Shown here piece after piece: positions 52,179 to 62,015 of a DNA stretch of 64,000 nucleotides. The stretch is from the NCBI GenBank assembly GCA_012517155.1, contig JAAYVN010000110.1, forward strand, positions 1 to 64,000, read 5' to 3'. The translations under genes were made by a program, and so were the position numbers. This DNA comes from Ignavibacteriales bacterium. Lineage in GTDB: Bacteria; Bacteroidota; Ignavibacteria; Ignavibacteriales; Ignavibacteriaceae. Within the stretch, counting starts at the first letter, position 1; each line of letters opens with the position of its first letter. The notes beneath the pieces were generated by a model. That model ran no database searches, had not been told where the DNA came from, and saw only the letters and a list, made by a program, of their open reading frames with translations.

Positions 52179-53558
52179 ATGATTTTAGCACTTTACATAC
52201 TTAGAAACCACTTAGCCCCTTTTCTCTTTTCTATTTTTACACTAATTTTCATCTTTTTGTTCCAGTTTCTTATGAAATTTGCAGACAGGCTGGTGGGAAA
52301 GGGTCTTGACACTTGGGTTATTATTCAATTAATTATGTATAATCTTGCATGGATGGTTGTCCTCGTTGTTCCAATGGCGGTTCTTGTCGCCACATTAATG
52401 GCTTTCGGTTCAATGTCACAGAATAATGAAGTTACTATTATGAAATCATCCGGTGTTTCTCTCTATCGAATGCTTTCCGCCCCATTTCTTGCCAGTATTC
52501 TTATAACCTATGGCCTCATCGTATTTAACAATGATATCCTTCCGGATGCCAACCATATGGCAAAAATCCTTATGGAAGATATTTCCAGGAAGAAACCCAC
52601 ACTTTCTCTTGAGTCTGGTGTTTTCTCGCAAGAAGTTTCCGGTTATGCTATTCTTGTACGTGAGGTCGATTCTGAATCAAATAAGATAAAAGGAATAACT
52701 ATCTACGATTATACAAACCCATCAAAAGTAAATATCGTGACCGCCGCTGAGGGAAAACTCTTCTTTGCACAAAACCAGGCCAAACTCATTATGGACCTCA
52801 CCAATGGTGAGATACACGAATCCAATGCCGGAAACACCACACTCTATCGAAAGGTCCTCTTCAACCATCATAAAATTGCCATGAATGCTGATCAGTTTTC
52901 ATTTCAGCAGTCCACTCCGGGAGGGCAGAGGGGCGACAGGGAACTCAGTGCACAGGATATGTCGGTTATTGTTGATAGTCTAAATTTAATTAAAAGTGAT
53001 ATATCCTCCTCTCTTTCAGTCCTGATTTCTCGCTATTTCTCTGGTGACAGTCTTGCCACACCCTTGCCGCAAATAGTCTCCCGTCCTTTTTCAGGTCAGT
53101 TTTATAATCAGGGTATTATTGAAAAAATTAGAAATATTAGAAACGGAATACTCTCTGAATATGTCAGACTCGATTATTTTGAAAAGGAAATTAATAAATA
53201 TTTCGTTGAAATTCACAAAAAGTATTCTATCCCGGTAGCCTGTATCGTTTTTATCTTCCTGGGGGCTCCCTTAGGAGTAATGACCCGAAAAGGTGGATTT
53301 GGAATGGCGGGTAGTATTAGTCTTTTCTTCTTCCTCATCTATTGGGCTTCCCTTATAGGAGGCGAAAAACTTGCCGACCGGGCAATTATTAGTCCTTTCT
53401 GGGGAATGTGGTTCGCTAATTTTCTTATTGCTGCGCTTGGTATCATTCTTACTCTTAGAGTTGCAAAAGAGACAGTTACTCTTGATTTCTCATTTTTTAA
53501 AAAATTCATTCCCAAAAACTGGCTAGCCCCTCAGGAGTCAACTAATGAAACTGCTTGA
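52179..53558 (+). CDS. lptF: LptF/LptG-family permease (first subunit)
   Basis: A 459-residue YjgP/YjgQ-family membrane protein: three N-terminal helices, a large periplasmic beta-jellyroll domain (about 130-330) and three C-terminal helices. It works with LptB to extract lipopolysaccharide from the inner membrane. Family features are LYILRNHLAPFLFS at the N-terminus, the MKSSGVSLYRM coupling segment and FIFLGAPLGVMTRKGG near the end. It is about 90 residues longer than E. coli LptF because of an insert in the periplasmic part (about 260-300). It overlaps the next gene by 14 bases. Confidence 0.9.
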   Translation: MILALYILRNHLAPFLFSIFTLIFIFLFQFLMKFADRLVGKGLDTWVIIQLIMYNLAWMVVLVVPMAVLVATLMAFGSMSQNNEVTIMKSSGVSLYRMLSAPFLASILITYGLIVFNNDILPDANHMAKILMEDISRKKPTLSLESGVFSQEVSGYAILVREVDSESNKIKGITIYDYTNPSKVNIVTAAEGKLFFAQNQAKLIMDLTNGEIHESNAGNTTLYRKVLFNHHKIAMNADQFSFQQSTPGGQRGDRELSAQDMSVIVDSLNLIKSDISSSLSVLISRYFSGDSLATPLPQIVSRPFSGQFYNQGIIEKIRNIRNGILSEYVRLDYFEKEINKYFVEIHKKYSIPVACIVFIFLGAPLGVMTRKGGFGMAGSISLFFFLIYWASLIGGEKLADRAIISPFWGMWFANFLIAALGIILTLRVAKETVTLDFSFFKKFIPKNWLAPQESTNETA

Positions 53559-54627
53559 TAAATATCTGATCAAACAGTTCCTTCAGACTGTCTTTTTCGG
53601 TTTGGCTGCTTTTACTCTTATTTTCGTCGTCATCGATATGATGGAGAATCTTGATGACTTTATTGACCAAAATGTTCCGTTTTTAATAATTTTACAGTAT
53701 TATATCTATTTTACTCCTGAAATTATTCGTCTGATTACTCCCGTAGCTGTTCTCTTTGCGGGGCTCTTTACTACAGGCAAGATGGCTAATCTTAATGAGA
53801 TCACAGCAATTAAATCAAGTGGGATAAGCATGTACCGCTTTATGGCGCCCATTGTTATTGTTACAGTCTTGATTTCGATATTCTCTGTTTGGTTTGGTGG
53901 TTATCTTGTTCCTGGTGCAAATAAACTTAAAATGGAAATTGAGGTTAATCGACTTAAAAAAGGTTTAACTTTCGCAGGTAGTAACTACTTCTTCCAGGAT
54001 TCTCCAAACAGAATTATCAATATCTCATATTTTGATAATAATCAGTTAAGCGCTATGAGAGTTTCAATACAGGAGTTTCATCCTAAACATCCCACAAAAA
54101 TCACAAGAAGAATAGACGCTACTCGTCTGACGTTTGATACACTCTCCTCAACATGGACCGCGGTTGATGGAATGGATCGGGTATTTCAAGATACTACTGA
54201 ATCACTGGAATACTTTGATGCGAAAAAAATTCCCGAAATTAACTTCCGACCCGGTGACCTTGAATTTAAACAAAAAAGACCCGAACAAATGAATTTATCT
54301 GAATTAAACAGATTGATAAATGACCAGATTAAGGCAGGTATGGACCCCAAAAGTATGATAATTGACTTCCATTCGAGATTTGCTTTTGCTCTGGCAAGCC
54401 TCGTCTCAATTCTTTTTGGCCTCCCAATTTCAGCCAACAAGCGTAAAAGTGGTCTTGCCCTTCAGTTCGGTATCAATATTCTGATAACTTTTATATACCT
54501 GGGTTTAATGAAGATATTCGAAGCTTTCGGCAAAAACGGGGCAATGCACCCGATTCTGACAGCTTATATTGTAAATATAGTCTTTTTTATTGCCGCAATC
54601 TTTAATATTTCTCGAATTAAACAATAA
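53545..54627 (+). CDS. lptG: LptF/LptG-family permease (second subunit)
   Basis: A 360-residue paralogue of the preceding gene with the same topology: LLDKYLIKQFLQTVFFG start, the coupling segment IKSSGISMYRFM, a periplasmic domain, and the end block LFGLPISANKRKSGLALQFG. The length matches LptG. The 14-base overlap with the first permease shows translational coupling, and the pair should form the LptFG heterodimer for lipopolysaccharide export. Which is F and which is G is set here by order and length only. Confidence 0.9.
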   Translation: MKLLDKYLIKQFLQTVFFGLAAFTLIFVVIDMMENLDDFIDQNVPFLIILQYYIYFTPEIIRLITPVAVLFAGLFTTGKMANLNEITAIKSSGISMYRFMAPIVIVTVLISIFSVWFGGYLVPGANKLKMEIEVNRLKKGLTFAGSNYFFQDSPNRIINISYFDNNQLSAMRVSIQEFHPKHPTKITRRIDATRLTFDTLSSTWTAVDGMDRVFQDTTESLEYFDAKKIPEINFRPGDLEFKQKRPEQMNLSELNRLINDQIKAGMDPKSMIIDFHSRFAFALASLVSILFGLPISANKRKSGLALQFGINILITFIYLGLMKIFEAFGKNGAMHPILTAYIVNIVFFIAAIFNISRIKQ

Positions 54628-54629
54628 AA

Positions 54630-54656
54630 AAAAGAGCAGTTCGAAACCGCTCTTTT
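54630..54656. terminator. Bidirectional terminator after lptG
   Basis: AAAAGAGC and GCTCTTTT pair, with a further GTT/AAC inside the loop. A-rich and T-rich flanks let it work for both convergent genes. Confidence 0.85.
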
Positions 54657-54675
54657 ACAATGTAAATCCATTCCT

Positions 54676-56106
54676 CTAAAACTTCCACTTTGACCCAATA
54701 GATACCGAAACTCGTTTACTGCTATTAGGAGAAAATGCAGTTTCCATATTCGTTGAAGCAATATCCAAATCCATAACTCCCATGTTAATTCCTAACCCGA
54801 ATGCCCAGCCAAAACCATTCGCACCTCCGAATGAGAACCCCGTTCTTATAAATGGAATCCAATCCATTGGTTTCCACTCACTACCTATCGAAAATCTTGG
54901 CGTCGTGCTGTTTCCGGGTAAATTATTAAATCCTTGATTATAATCCAATGCCACAATTAAAACACCCGGTACACCACTGTTCTCTTTTGTGAATTTGTAT
55001 GCTGCTCCCATTCTCAGCGTGGTAGGAAGACTCGTGCTAAATTCTCCGGTTTTAGTCGCTATTGTATCAAACATTTCTTTTAACGAATCAAGCTGACTCT
55101 TTTTCCCCTCTTCTGATTCCGTTTCGAATGTTTCAATATAATAATCAACATCTGTTGCAAATTTTGCATTATTTCCGGTCCAGTTAATACTCCCTATATC
55201 AGTGAACGCAAGTGAAAACGTCCAATTTTTTTTCCATACTGCAGTAAATCCGATATCAATTCCAAATCCACTCCCTGCCGGAGTCATAAATGGAGATGGC
55301 TTTGGATCGGTTTCGACAGAATCAAAATCATATTTCACACCCAGGTCCGGACTGAACGAACTATATGCAAGCAACTTTGATTTTGTATTCACTCCCAGAT
55401 TATTATCAAGTTCTACACTCGAATTTACTTGATCAGTTCCCGCATACGCGAAACCACTGTAAATTTTGAATGAGATTCCGGCAGCGATTTTGTCAAAAAC
55501 CTTTTGTTTCCACTCCACTATTTCCCTTGCATACGACAGCGAGTAACTCCTGATATACATTGCCTTTACATCCGCATCACTTAAGTCATGAACTTTACCT
55601 AACGTGTTCCCGTATAAAACAAGATTTGATACTGCTCCGGGAATCTGGAAATACCATCCGGCGTAATCTTTTATTGAAAAACCAAATGCACCTACCTTGG
55701 GTGTACTTACATAACTTGCACTAAAAATTTCCAATCCAAGATCAAATGATATTTTACCACCATCCTCAAACAAGCCATTTAATCTCTCTTTATCTGAGTC
55801 TGTTAAAAGTCTCGGTTTACCGTCTACCCCTCCAAAGAAATAATTAATGTCTTCTATCGTTATAAAGTCAGTTCCTCCTCTCACACCAAGTGACGGGAAA
55901 GGAAATGGTATAGACATCTCAAAATCAGTATTATTTCCATGTACCAGATTTGCCGGATTAATTCCTAATGTATATATTCCTTTTGCCGTTGTATTATATG
56001 TACTTCCCATTCCCGAACTCTTCGCATCCATTAATGCTGAAGAACCAAATTGGGCATACAAATTAATACTTATTATTACCGCTATTATTAAAGTTGTTAT
56101 TTTCAT
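54676..56106 (-). CDS. Outer-membrane beta-barrel protein, DUF5723-like
   Basis: A 476-residue protein with a signal peptide (MKITTLIIAVIISINLYAQ) and a long beta-barrel region ending in phenylalanine (SIGSKWKF). The motifs MGSTYNTTAKGIYTLGINPANL and the glycine-rich FGWAFGLGINMG resemble FadL/DUF5723-type proteins common in Bacteroidota. The ligand is unknown. It lies 14 bases after a lipoprotein gene, suggesting an operon of envelope proteins. Confidence 0.75.
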   Translation of the reverse strand: MKITTLIIAVIISINLYAQFGSSALMDAKSSGMGSTYNTTAKGIYTLGINPANLVHGNNTDFEMSIPFPFPSLGVRGGTDFITIEDINYFFGGVDGKPRLLTDSDKERLNGLFEDGGKISFDLGLEIFSASYVSTPKVGAFGFSIKDYAGWYFQIPGAVSNLVLYGNTLGKVHDLSDADVKAMYIRSYSLSYAREIVEWKQKVFDKIAAGISFKIYSGFAYAGTDQVNSSVELDNNLGVNTKSKLLAYSSFSPDLGVKYDFDSVETDPKPSPFMTPAGSGFGIDIGFTAVWKKNWTFSLAFTDIGSINWTGNNAKFATDVDYYIETFETESEEGKKSQLDSLKEMFDTIATKTGEFSTSLPTTLRMGAAYKFTKENSGVPGVLIVALDYNQGFNNLPGNSTTPRFSIGSEWKPMDWIPFIRTGFSFGGANGFGWAFGLGINMGVMDLDIASTNMETAFSPNSSKRVSVSIGSKWKF

Positions 56107-56120
56107 ACTGATTTTCCCTG

Positions 56121-57713
56121 TTAGTCTTTGTTTTCTTCAGGTTTCATTCTGTAGTTTACTCCACCGTGTACTCTTACCTCAATCATATCCGATCCCCTTA
56201 TCATAACAAATGGTGGTGGTGAAACCCCATTTGGATTTGTTGTTTCAACAAGTACACGATAAATCACATAATAGGCTCTTGCAAGTTTACTTATTTCCTC
56301 ACCCGTCAACTCAATTTCAGTAGTTGTTATAGTGGGTGCAGTAACTCTTCCGTCGGGTCCTATGCTGGCTCCGGCAATACTTATTGAATCTGTTCCATTT
56401 GTGTTTTTAGTTACAGTAAAAAGGTAATTATAAGATGAGTCATACAAGTCTGCTTTTAACCAGCTTGACATTGCAATCCCGTTCTTCATCTCAACTTTTA
56501 AAAATGCGGAGTTGGCATCAACTATTCTGTCTCTGTCGTCTTTATCAATTTCAATATCCGTTGTATCCGTCAAACTTGCTCTGACGATTCCAAAAATACT
56601 CCTCGTCGAAAAGTCAGTCTCAAAGATTACACTGTCCTCATCCGTCACTGTTCGGGATGTCTTGCTGTCATTTGGATTTATAATAAATTCCCCCTCAATA
56701 ATTACGGAATCCGGTAGAAATGACATAAACTCCGTGATATTACTGTTTTGTTCGGTAAATACTGTGTCAAATGCACCTCCGGAAAAATCTATATTAAAAT
56801 TGGGTTGTCCATTAATCAGCAATTGTTTCTCCACTCCGCTCTTTTTCCATGCCGTAATTTGTAAATCCTTTATTAATATCTCAAACGGATTTAAATCCGG
56901 CGAAACATACTTGGCTAATAAATTTATCCTCGCTTCTTTTAATCTGACTTTCCCTTCAAAATCCTTTGCATCTGATAAATCAATCTCGAAACTTGTTCTC
57001 TTCGAACCTAATGACTTCCTTGGAATATATCCCTTGGCGTATTTTAAATTCATATCAGATGAATATGCGCTAACTATTACAGAATCCGTCGGATTTTGAG
57101 TAATTGCCTTTGCCTGTATCCATATTTGTCCCTTAAATAAAAATAATTGATTTGACGGTTCCTTATATTTATATCCGGCTAAATCATATATTATCGAATC
57201 TGTTCCAAATGCCCCTATTGTTCTTTTGAGTGAAAACTGCTGTCCTGATGGATTCGTAATTCCTGGAATTGATACCTGAAAATCTATATTATCCACCGAC
57301 ATATTCTTCACTGCAAAGGCTAGAGTCCCCTTTGTAAACTCCGCTTCATCTAACTTTGCACCTTCGGGGAACTCAAGATATATTGTTTTGTTTTGGTCTT
57401 CAACCTTTACTACTTGATTAACTACACTTGCGGCTGTTGTAATCTTCACAAACTCCTTTATGTCCGATCCTAAAGTATCCTTTTCCGACTGAATATAATA
57501 CAGACTGTCATCTGCCGGATTCAACTTTATATACTTCTGATCCTCAGATTTAATAATCTCTTCCAGTTTGAAACTCTTCTTTATCATGGGAATTGTTAAA
57601 TCCACATCCCATTCCGGTAGGATGAACTCCTCCGGAATATCCAGGCAACCACTTAGGTGAATTGTCGACATTAATAATAATGCCAAAATTAAACCACGAA
57701 CTGTTTTCTTCAT
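56121..57713 (-). CDS. Large lipoprotein with beta-sandwich repeats, unknown
   Basis: A 530-residue protein with a signal and lipobox LSGC (about residue 20-23). The body is rich in beta strands and in segments such as LKEARINLLAKYVSP and VIIEGEFIINPND, which suggest stacked beta-sandwich domains. I do not recognise a family. It is probably transcribed with the barrel protein that follows and could be its surface partner; that is only inferred from adjacency. Confidence 0.65.
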   Translation of the reverse strand: MKKTVRGLILALLLMSTIHLSGCLDIPEEFILPEWDVDLTIPMIKKSFKLEEIIKSEDQKYIKLNPADDSLYYIQSEKDTLGSDIKEFVKITTAASVVNQVVKVEDQNKTIYLEFPEGAKLDEAEFTKGTLAFAVKNMSVDNIDFQVSIPGITNPSGQQFSLKRTIGAFGTDSIIYDLAGYKYKEPSNQLFLFKGQIWIQAKAITQNPTDSVIVSAYSSDMNLKYAKGYIPRKSLGSKRTSFEIDLSDAKDFEGKVRLKEARINLLAKYVSPDLNPFEILIKDLQITAWKKSGVEKQLLINGQPNFNIDFSGGAFDTVFTEQNSNITEFMSFLPDSVIIEGEFIINPNDSKTSRTVTDEDSVIFETDFSTRSIFGIVRASLTDTTDIEIDKDDRDRIVDANSAFLKVEMKNGIAMSSWLKADLYDSSYNYLFTVTKNTNGTDSISIAGASIGPDGRVTAPTITTTEIELTGEEISKLARAYYVIYRVLVETTNPNGVSPPPFVMIRGSDMIEVRVHGGVNYRMKPEENKD

Positions 57714-57781
57714 ATTTCCTCGGATATTTTTTTCTATAAGCCCTGTTTGGTTTTTCCTAAAGATGATTAGATATATTCTGC

Positions 57782-57799
57782 GCCGGCATTGTCACCGGC
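57782..57799 (-). terminator. Hairpin after the T9SS gene
   Basis: GCCGG and CCGGC pair around an 8-base loop, 20 bases after the stop at 57820. No long T run follows, so terminator activity is uncertain. Confidence 0.4.
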
Positions 57800-57819
57800 A
57801 CAGTCAAAGTTAATTCGTT

Positions 57820-58755
57820 TTATTTTAATAAAATCATCTTCTTAAACTCTGTAAACTTACTTGTCTTTATCTTATACAGATAAACACCGCTGGTTAGTTT
57901 ACTTGCATCAAATGTTACATTGTGCATTCCGGCTTCCTGAGTTGAGTTAACCAAAGTTGCAACTTCCTTTCCTAAGATATTAAAGATCTTTAGCTCCACA
58001 AATGTTCGTTCAGGAAGTCCATACTCTATCGTAGTTGATGGGTTAAATGGATTTGGATAGTTTTGCCTTAAACTGAATTGAGTCGGAATACTGCTCTCTT
58101 GATCCTCGCTGCTCAGGATACTATATAGCGCTTTATCTCCACCAAGAATCTGTGAAAAGTGACTGGCTTCAAATACTACAGTGGTGTCCGTCTGGAACGA
58201 ATTCAATCCCAATGTGTCTCCAGACATTCCATTTGCGAACATAAAAACCAATGCGCTATCCGGATTAATTCCGTTCATAATAAGCAATGAGTCAAACTTC
58301 TCTGACTTGGGAATTGTGAATCTTGCCACTTTGCCATTTGCAAAATTATATTGATTCGGACTATTATTTACAACATAATACCCGTTAAAAAACAAATTAT
58401 TTCCACCAAATGTTATAAAAGTTCCGTTTGAGCAATCAATATTCCAGAAAAACCAATCAATCGTAATATTCTCATTCAGAGCGCCGTCCTCAATTACAAA
58501 TTTAGACCCCGCAACCGCATCTATAAAAGGTTGGGCATTTACAAATCTCGGGTCCGTAATAACTGTATTCTTAATCGTATAAACCTCACCTTCAAGCACT
58601 ATGTCCTCCCTTAAATCCATAGTCCCAATTCCTTGACAGTTAATCCACAACTTCAAGAAAACCGTATCGCCCATTACGGTATTGGTACTTGCAAGTATAT
58701 TACTCATCATACCTGCAGAAAACAAGAAAACAAAAACGTAGATCAGTCGCTTCAT
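57820..58755 (-). CDS. Secreted T9SS cargo protein
   Basis: A 311-residue protein with a signal peptide (MKRLIYVFVFLFSAGMMSNILA), an unassigned beta-rich domain with several aromatic and cysteine residues (INCQGIGTMD, WNIDCSNGT), and a T9SS sorting domain at the end (LRQNYPNPFNPST ... KKMILLK). AAGGAG lies before the start. Export by T9SS is well supported; function is not known. Confidence 0.83.
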   Translation of the reverse strand: MKRLIYVFVFLFSAGMMSNILASTNTVMGDTVFLKLWINCQGIGTMDLREDIVLEGEVYTIKNTVITDPRFVNAQPFIDAVAGSKFVIEDGALNENITIDWFFWNIDCSNGTFITFGGNNLFFNGYYVVNNSPNQYNFANGKVARFTIPKSEKFDSLLIMNGINPDSALVFMFANGMSGDTLGLNSFQTDTTVVFEASHFSQILGGDKALYSILSSEDQESSIPTQFSLRQNYPNPFNPSTTIEYGLPERTFVELKIFNILGKEVATLVNSTQEAGMHNVTFDASKLTSGVYLYKIKTSKFTEFKKMILLK

Positions 58756-59067
58756 ATTATGCTCCTTATATAAATAAATAAATCTCTGCCTAAAAGTTAT
58801 CTTATTTTTATCTCATTGTCAATATCACATTTTATCTTAGTGATACAAATCAACACCTCTCGCTTTTAAAACAAAGTAAACATTCAATAAATTCACTTTT
58901 TTCAGCTTGTAAATAGCAAAATCAAATTGTGTGCGTTTCGTCACAGTTAATACCTGAATCTTAATCTCAGTCTTCGGAGATTGATATGATGTTCGGAAGG
59001 AACCTATTACCTCCCCGTATGAAATTACGGGGAGGTGTCCACAATATTATTTTTGAATGGGAGAAAT
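58756..59067. other. Intergenic region with hairpin
   Basis: ACCTCCCCGT and ACGGGGAGGT (59009-59036) form a perfect 10-bp stem with an 8-base loop, a probable terminator for the DUF3467 gene. TATCAC-N11-GTGATA (58823-58845) is a weak dyad in the region upstream of the T9SS gene. I see nothing else. Confidence 0.55.
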
Positions 59068-59397
59068 CTAATTGATTTTCTCTGCTTTGGTGTTCGGTAC
59101 AAATCCAAAGTGCTGCTCGCTGCTTTGATCTACCTTTATTTCGCCAAATCGCGATTCATATCTTTCAATATTCTCCTTAAGCGCCCTCAGAAACATCTTT
59201 GCGTGCTGTGGAGTTGTTATTATTCTCGAAAGCACCTTTGCTTTTGGTACTCCCGGTACAATCCTTGTGAAATCTATGATAAACTCAGCCGGGGAATGTG
59301 TTATTATTGCTAGATTTGAATACAGCCCTTCGGCTTCTTTCTCACCCAACTCAATATTTATCTGCTGTCCTTGTGGAGGAACATTTTCATTTGCCAT
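59068..59397 (-). CDS. DUF3467 protein
   Basis: A 109-residue soluble protein with YSNLAIITHSPAEFIIDFTRIVPG and KVLSRIITTPQHAKMFLRALKENI, which match the DUF3467 pattern. Length is typical of the family. Its function is unknown. It follows the TPR protein gene by 5 bases and ends before a strong hairpin, so the two are likely one transcript. Confidence 0.85.
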   Translation of the reverse strand: MANENVPPQGQQINIELGEKEAEGLYSNLAIITHSPAEFIIDFTRIVPGVPKAKVLSRIITTPQHAKMFLRALKENIERYESRFGEIKVDQSSEQHFGFVPNTKAEKIN

Positions 59398-59402
59398 TAT
59401 TA

Positions 59403-60542
59403 TTACCTTAAATCATCTATTTTTTTGTAAATTTCCTCTGCCTTCTTTGAATCTCCCAGTATAGCATACACCTTCGCTAATAACTCAAGCGCTGGCACAT
59501 CATTTCCTTTAAGCTCGGTATACTTTACCAGGTATGGTAGTCCTTCCTTATATTTCTCCTTGGCTGCAGTTATATCCTCCCCCTTATCCTCTGCTTCTTT
59601 TGCCAGCCTGGCACCCCATTTAACATATGTTACTGCAAGATTATAGGCAGCATTCTCATAATCCGGATCAATATTCAGCGCTTCCTTAAACTGAATTGAC
59701 GCCTCATCAAACTTGTTTGCCCCCAGTAACAAAACACCATAATTATACCTGTAGTACTTATTGCCTGGTTCCTTCTCAACCCCTGACTTGAATGCATCAA
59801 TTGCCACATCTATTTTATTTGCTCCGATATATGAATTTGAAAGCGTCAGAAGCAATTCTGAACTATCCGGATATACCTTTCTTCCTGCTTCAAGTATCTC
59901 TATGGCCTTGTTATACTTTCCGACGGCAGCTAGAGAATCAGTATCAACTAAATTTGCTCCTTGCGTATAATAAATCTCACCCAAATATCTGTAACCCTCG
60001 TAAGATTTCTTCAGATCTACCGTTTTCTGGAATACCGGAATAGCGCTATCTAGATCCTGTAGATTTAAATACACAAACCCTAATGTTTTGTACGTATCTG
60101 CTGAATCTGGCTCCGCAGCAATTGCTTGCTTGAACGAGAATATTGCTTTGTCAAAATTTAGTTTGATCGTGTCTTCCGATGTTGATTGCAATGCTCGGTT
60201 ATAAAAACCCACTGCTTTATTGTAATTATTTGCCCAATAAGATTTTTTCGCACCTTTTATATCTTTCTCAAATTTATTACTTACAGACAAAGACTTACCA
60301 AATGCCTCTAACATCTTATCAGTTTCTTCCTTCTCTCCGTAAATATATCCCATTAAATAATACCCCTCATCTGATTTGGGATTTTTTGCTACTTCTTTTT
60401 CAAGCGCATCAAGTGCCTTATCCAAATTTTTCTGCTGGATATAAAGCTTTGCACTCGTCAACTCCGTTGACGAACACTGATAACCTGAAAAAATCATTAC
60501 CGATATTAATGCAAATATTACAACACCATATATTTTTTTCAT
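59403..60542 (-). CDS. TPR-repeat exported protein
   Basis: A 379-residue protein with a signal segment (about 1-22) that ends in SGYQCSS, a poor lipobox, so lipidation is uncertain. At least seven tetratricopeptide repeats follow (LDKALDALEKEVAKNPKSDEGYYLMGYIYG, and similar blocks about 34 residues apart). TPR proteins are protein-interaction scaffolds; the partner is unknown. A glutamate/aspartate-rich insert lies near residue 315-330. Confidence 0.85.
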   Translation of the reverse strand: MKKIYGVVIFALISVMIFSGYQCSSTELTSAKLYIQQKNLDKALDALEKEVAKNPKSDEGYYLMGYIYGEKEETDKMLEAFGKSLSVSNKFEKDIKGAKKSYWANNYNKAVGFYNRALQSTSEDTIKLNFDKAIFSFKQAIAAEPDSADTYKTLGFVYLNLQDLDSAIPVFQKTVDLKKSYEGYRYLGEIYYTQGANLVDTDSLAAVGKYNKAIEILEAGRKVYPDSSELLLTLSNSYIGANKIDVAIDAFKSGVEKEPGNKYYRYNYGVLLLGANKFDEASIQFKEALNIDPDYENAAYNLAVTYVKWGARLAKEAEDKGEDITAAKEKYKEGLPYLVKYTELKGNDVPALELLAKVYAILGDSKKAEEIYKKIDDLR

Positions 60543-60918
60543 CTTAACTCCATTAAATTTCTTTTTTAGATTGTAAATTTAATTGTAAAAAAAACAAATT
60601 ACAAGTAATATTTCTCAACTTTCCCCCTCTCTTCTTCAGACAATTCACTACTCTACTCCAACCCCAAAACAACTTCATTTCACTCCCCCTGAAAATCTCT
60701 CTAAACATTACCTGAATTCAATATAGAACCGTTATAAAGCCGTTGAAGATCCGTTGTAGATCCGTTGAAAACTCCATTACATCAGGACTATAACAATTCT
60801 TCCTGCTCTTACAAGATCATTCTCTTTACAACTCTCTGACCCTATGATAATTTAAGATTTTCCTTGCTTTTACAGAATAATTTGGATATTTTACATTATT
60901 TAATTTAAAGGTGATTTT
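60543..60918. other. Divergent intergenic region with repeat array
   Basis: This stretch between the TPR and adenosine deaminase genes has a pyrimidine-rich block (about 60615-60705; G/A-rich on the minus strand) and the 11-bp tandem repeat at 60729-60772. A ribosome site AAAGGTGA (60907-60914) precedes the deaminase start. Confidence 0.7.
60729..60772. repeat. 11-bp tandem repeat, four units
   Basis: Four head-to-tail units begin CCGTT: CCGTTATAAAG, CCGTTGAAGAT, CCGTTGTAGAT and CCGTTGAAAAC. The sequence is unrelated to the array at 27979-28044, but the period is the same. Confidence 0.85.
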
Positions 60919-62007
60919 TTGACAACAAATGAAATAATTAAAACAGTCCCCAAAGTCCTCCTTCATGACCATCTCGATGGCGGTCTCAGGACTACTACTA
61001 TAATTGAACTCGCAAAAGAACTGAAATACAATAAACTCCCGACTACTGACCCCGGTGAACTGGCAGATTGGTTTCATCGTGGTGCGAATAAAGGTAATCT
61101 CGTCGAGTACCTTCAGGGATTTGAGCACACATGCGCTCTCATGCAGACCAAAGAAGCTTTGACACGCGTAGCCTACGAAATGATGGAAGATATGAAAAAA
61201 GACAACGTTTGTTATGTCGAAACCCGCTTCGCACCGGTTTTTCATACCCAGAAAGGACTTTGGTATGATCAGATTGTCCAGGCTGTTATTGATGGTTTGA
61301 ATAAGGGGAAAGAGGATTTTGGAGTAGGCTATGGCTTGATTATATGCGGTATGAGAAATATGAAAAATACTCTCGAATTCGCAGAACTCGCCCTTAATTG
61401 GAAAAACAAAGGCGTCGTTGGATTCGATCTCGCCGGTGAAGAAGGTGGTTATCCTCCCAAAAAACACATAGAAGCCTTTCAAACCATCCAGCGTGCTAAT
61501 TTTAATATCACTATTCATGCAGGTGAAGCCTTTGGTAAAGAATCCATTTGGCAGGCAATTCAATGGTGTGGTGCTCATAGGATTGGGCATGGTACTCGAA
61601 TTCTCGACGACCTGGTTACTGATAAAGATGGTAATGTTATAGGAATGGGTGATCTTGCTAACTATATCCTGGATAAACGAATTCCTATAGAAATTTGCCT
61701 CCTAAGTAATGTTCACACAGGAGCTATTGACCGTATTGAAAATCACCCATTTGCTAAACTATATAAAAATAAATTCCGTGTCACAATCAATACCGATGAC
61801 CGTCTTATGAGTGATACAACCATGACTAAGGAATTCCTGACAGCAATCGAGCATTTTAACCTAACTCTTGAGGATGTCGAAAAAATCACTATAAATTCAA
61901 TGAAATCAGCTTTCATTCCATATAATGACAGAATTGGATATATCTATAATGTAATTAAACCCGGTTATCAGAATATTAGGGAAAAACTACTTTCACTCAA
62001 AATCTAA
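60919..62007 (+). CDS. add: Adenosine deaminase
   Basis: A 362-residue amidohydrolase-fold enzyme that converts adenosine to inosine. The start is a TTG, supported by AAAGGTGA 5 bases upstream and by the short distance to the motif LHDHLDGGLR, which carries the first zinc histidines. Other marks are ITIHAGEAFG (catalytic His and Glu), HRIGHGTR, and INTDDRLMS (zinc Asp pair). The length fits the family. It is followed after 8 bases by a small unknown gene and then urocanase. Confidence 0.92.
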   Translation: MTTNEIIKTVPKVLLHDHLDGGLRTTTIIELAKELKYNKLPTTDPGELADWFHRGANKGNLVEYLQGFEHTCALMQTKEALTRVAYEMMEDMKKDNVCYVETRFAPVFHTQKGLWYDQIVQAVIDGLNKGKEDFGVGYGLIICGMRNMKNTLEFAELALNWKNKGVVGFDLAGEEGGYPPKKHIEAFQTIQRANFNITIHAGEAFGKESIWQAIQWCGAHRIGHGTRILDDLVTDKDGNVIGMGDLANYILDKRIPIEICLLSNVHTGAIDRIENHPFAKLYKNKFRVTINTDDRLMSDTTMTKEFLTAIEHFNLTLEDVEKITINSMKSAFIPYNDRIGYIYNVIKPGYQNIREKLLSLKI

Positions 62008-62015
62008 ACCAAAAA

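Noticed and set aside
56512-57099. A 195-codon plus-strand frame inside the large lipoprotein gene
   Set aside because: It lacks a ribosome site and any domain and lies opposite a continuous coding frame with a lipoprotein signal.
60826-61590. A long minus-strand open frame opposite adenosine deaminase
   Set aside because: The plus strand encodes an intact deaminase with all motifs; the antisense frame has no domain, ribosome site or signal.
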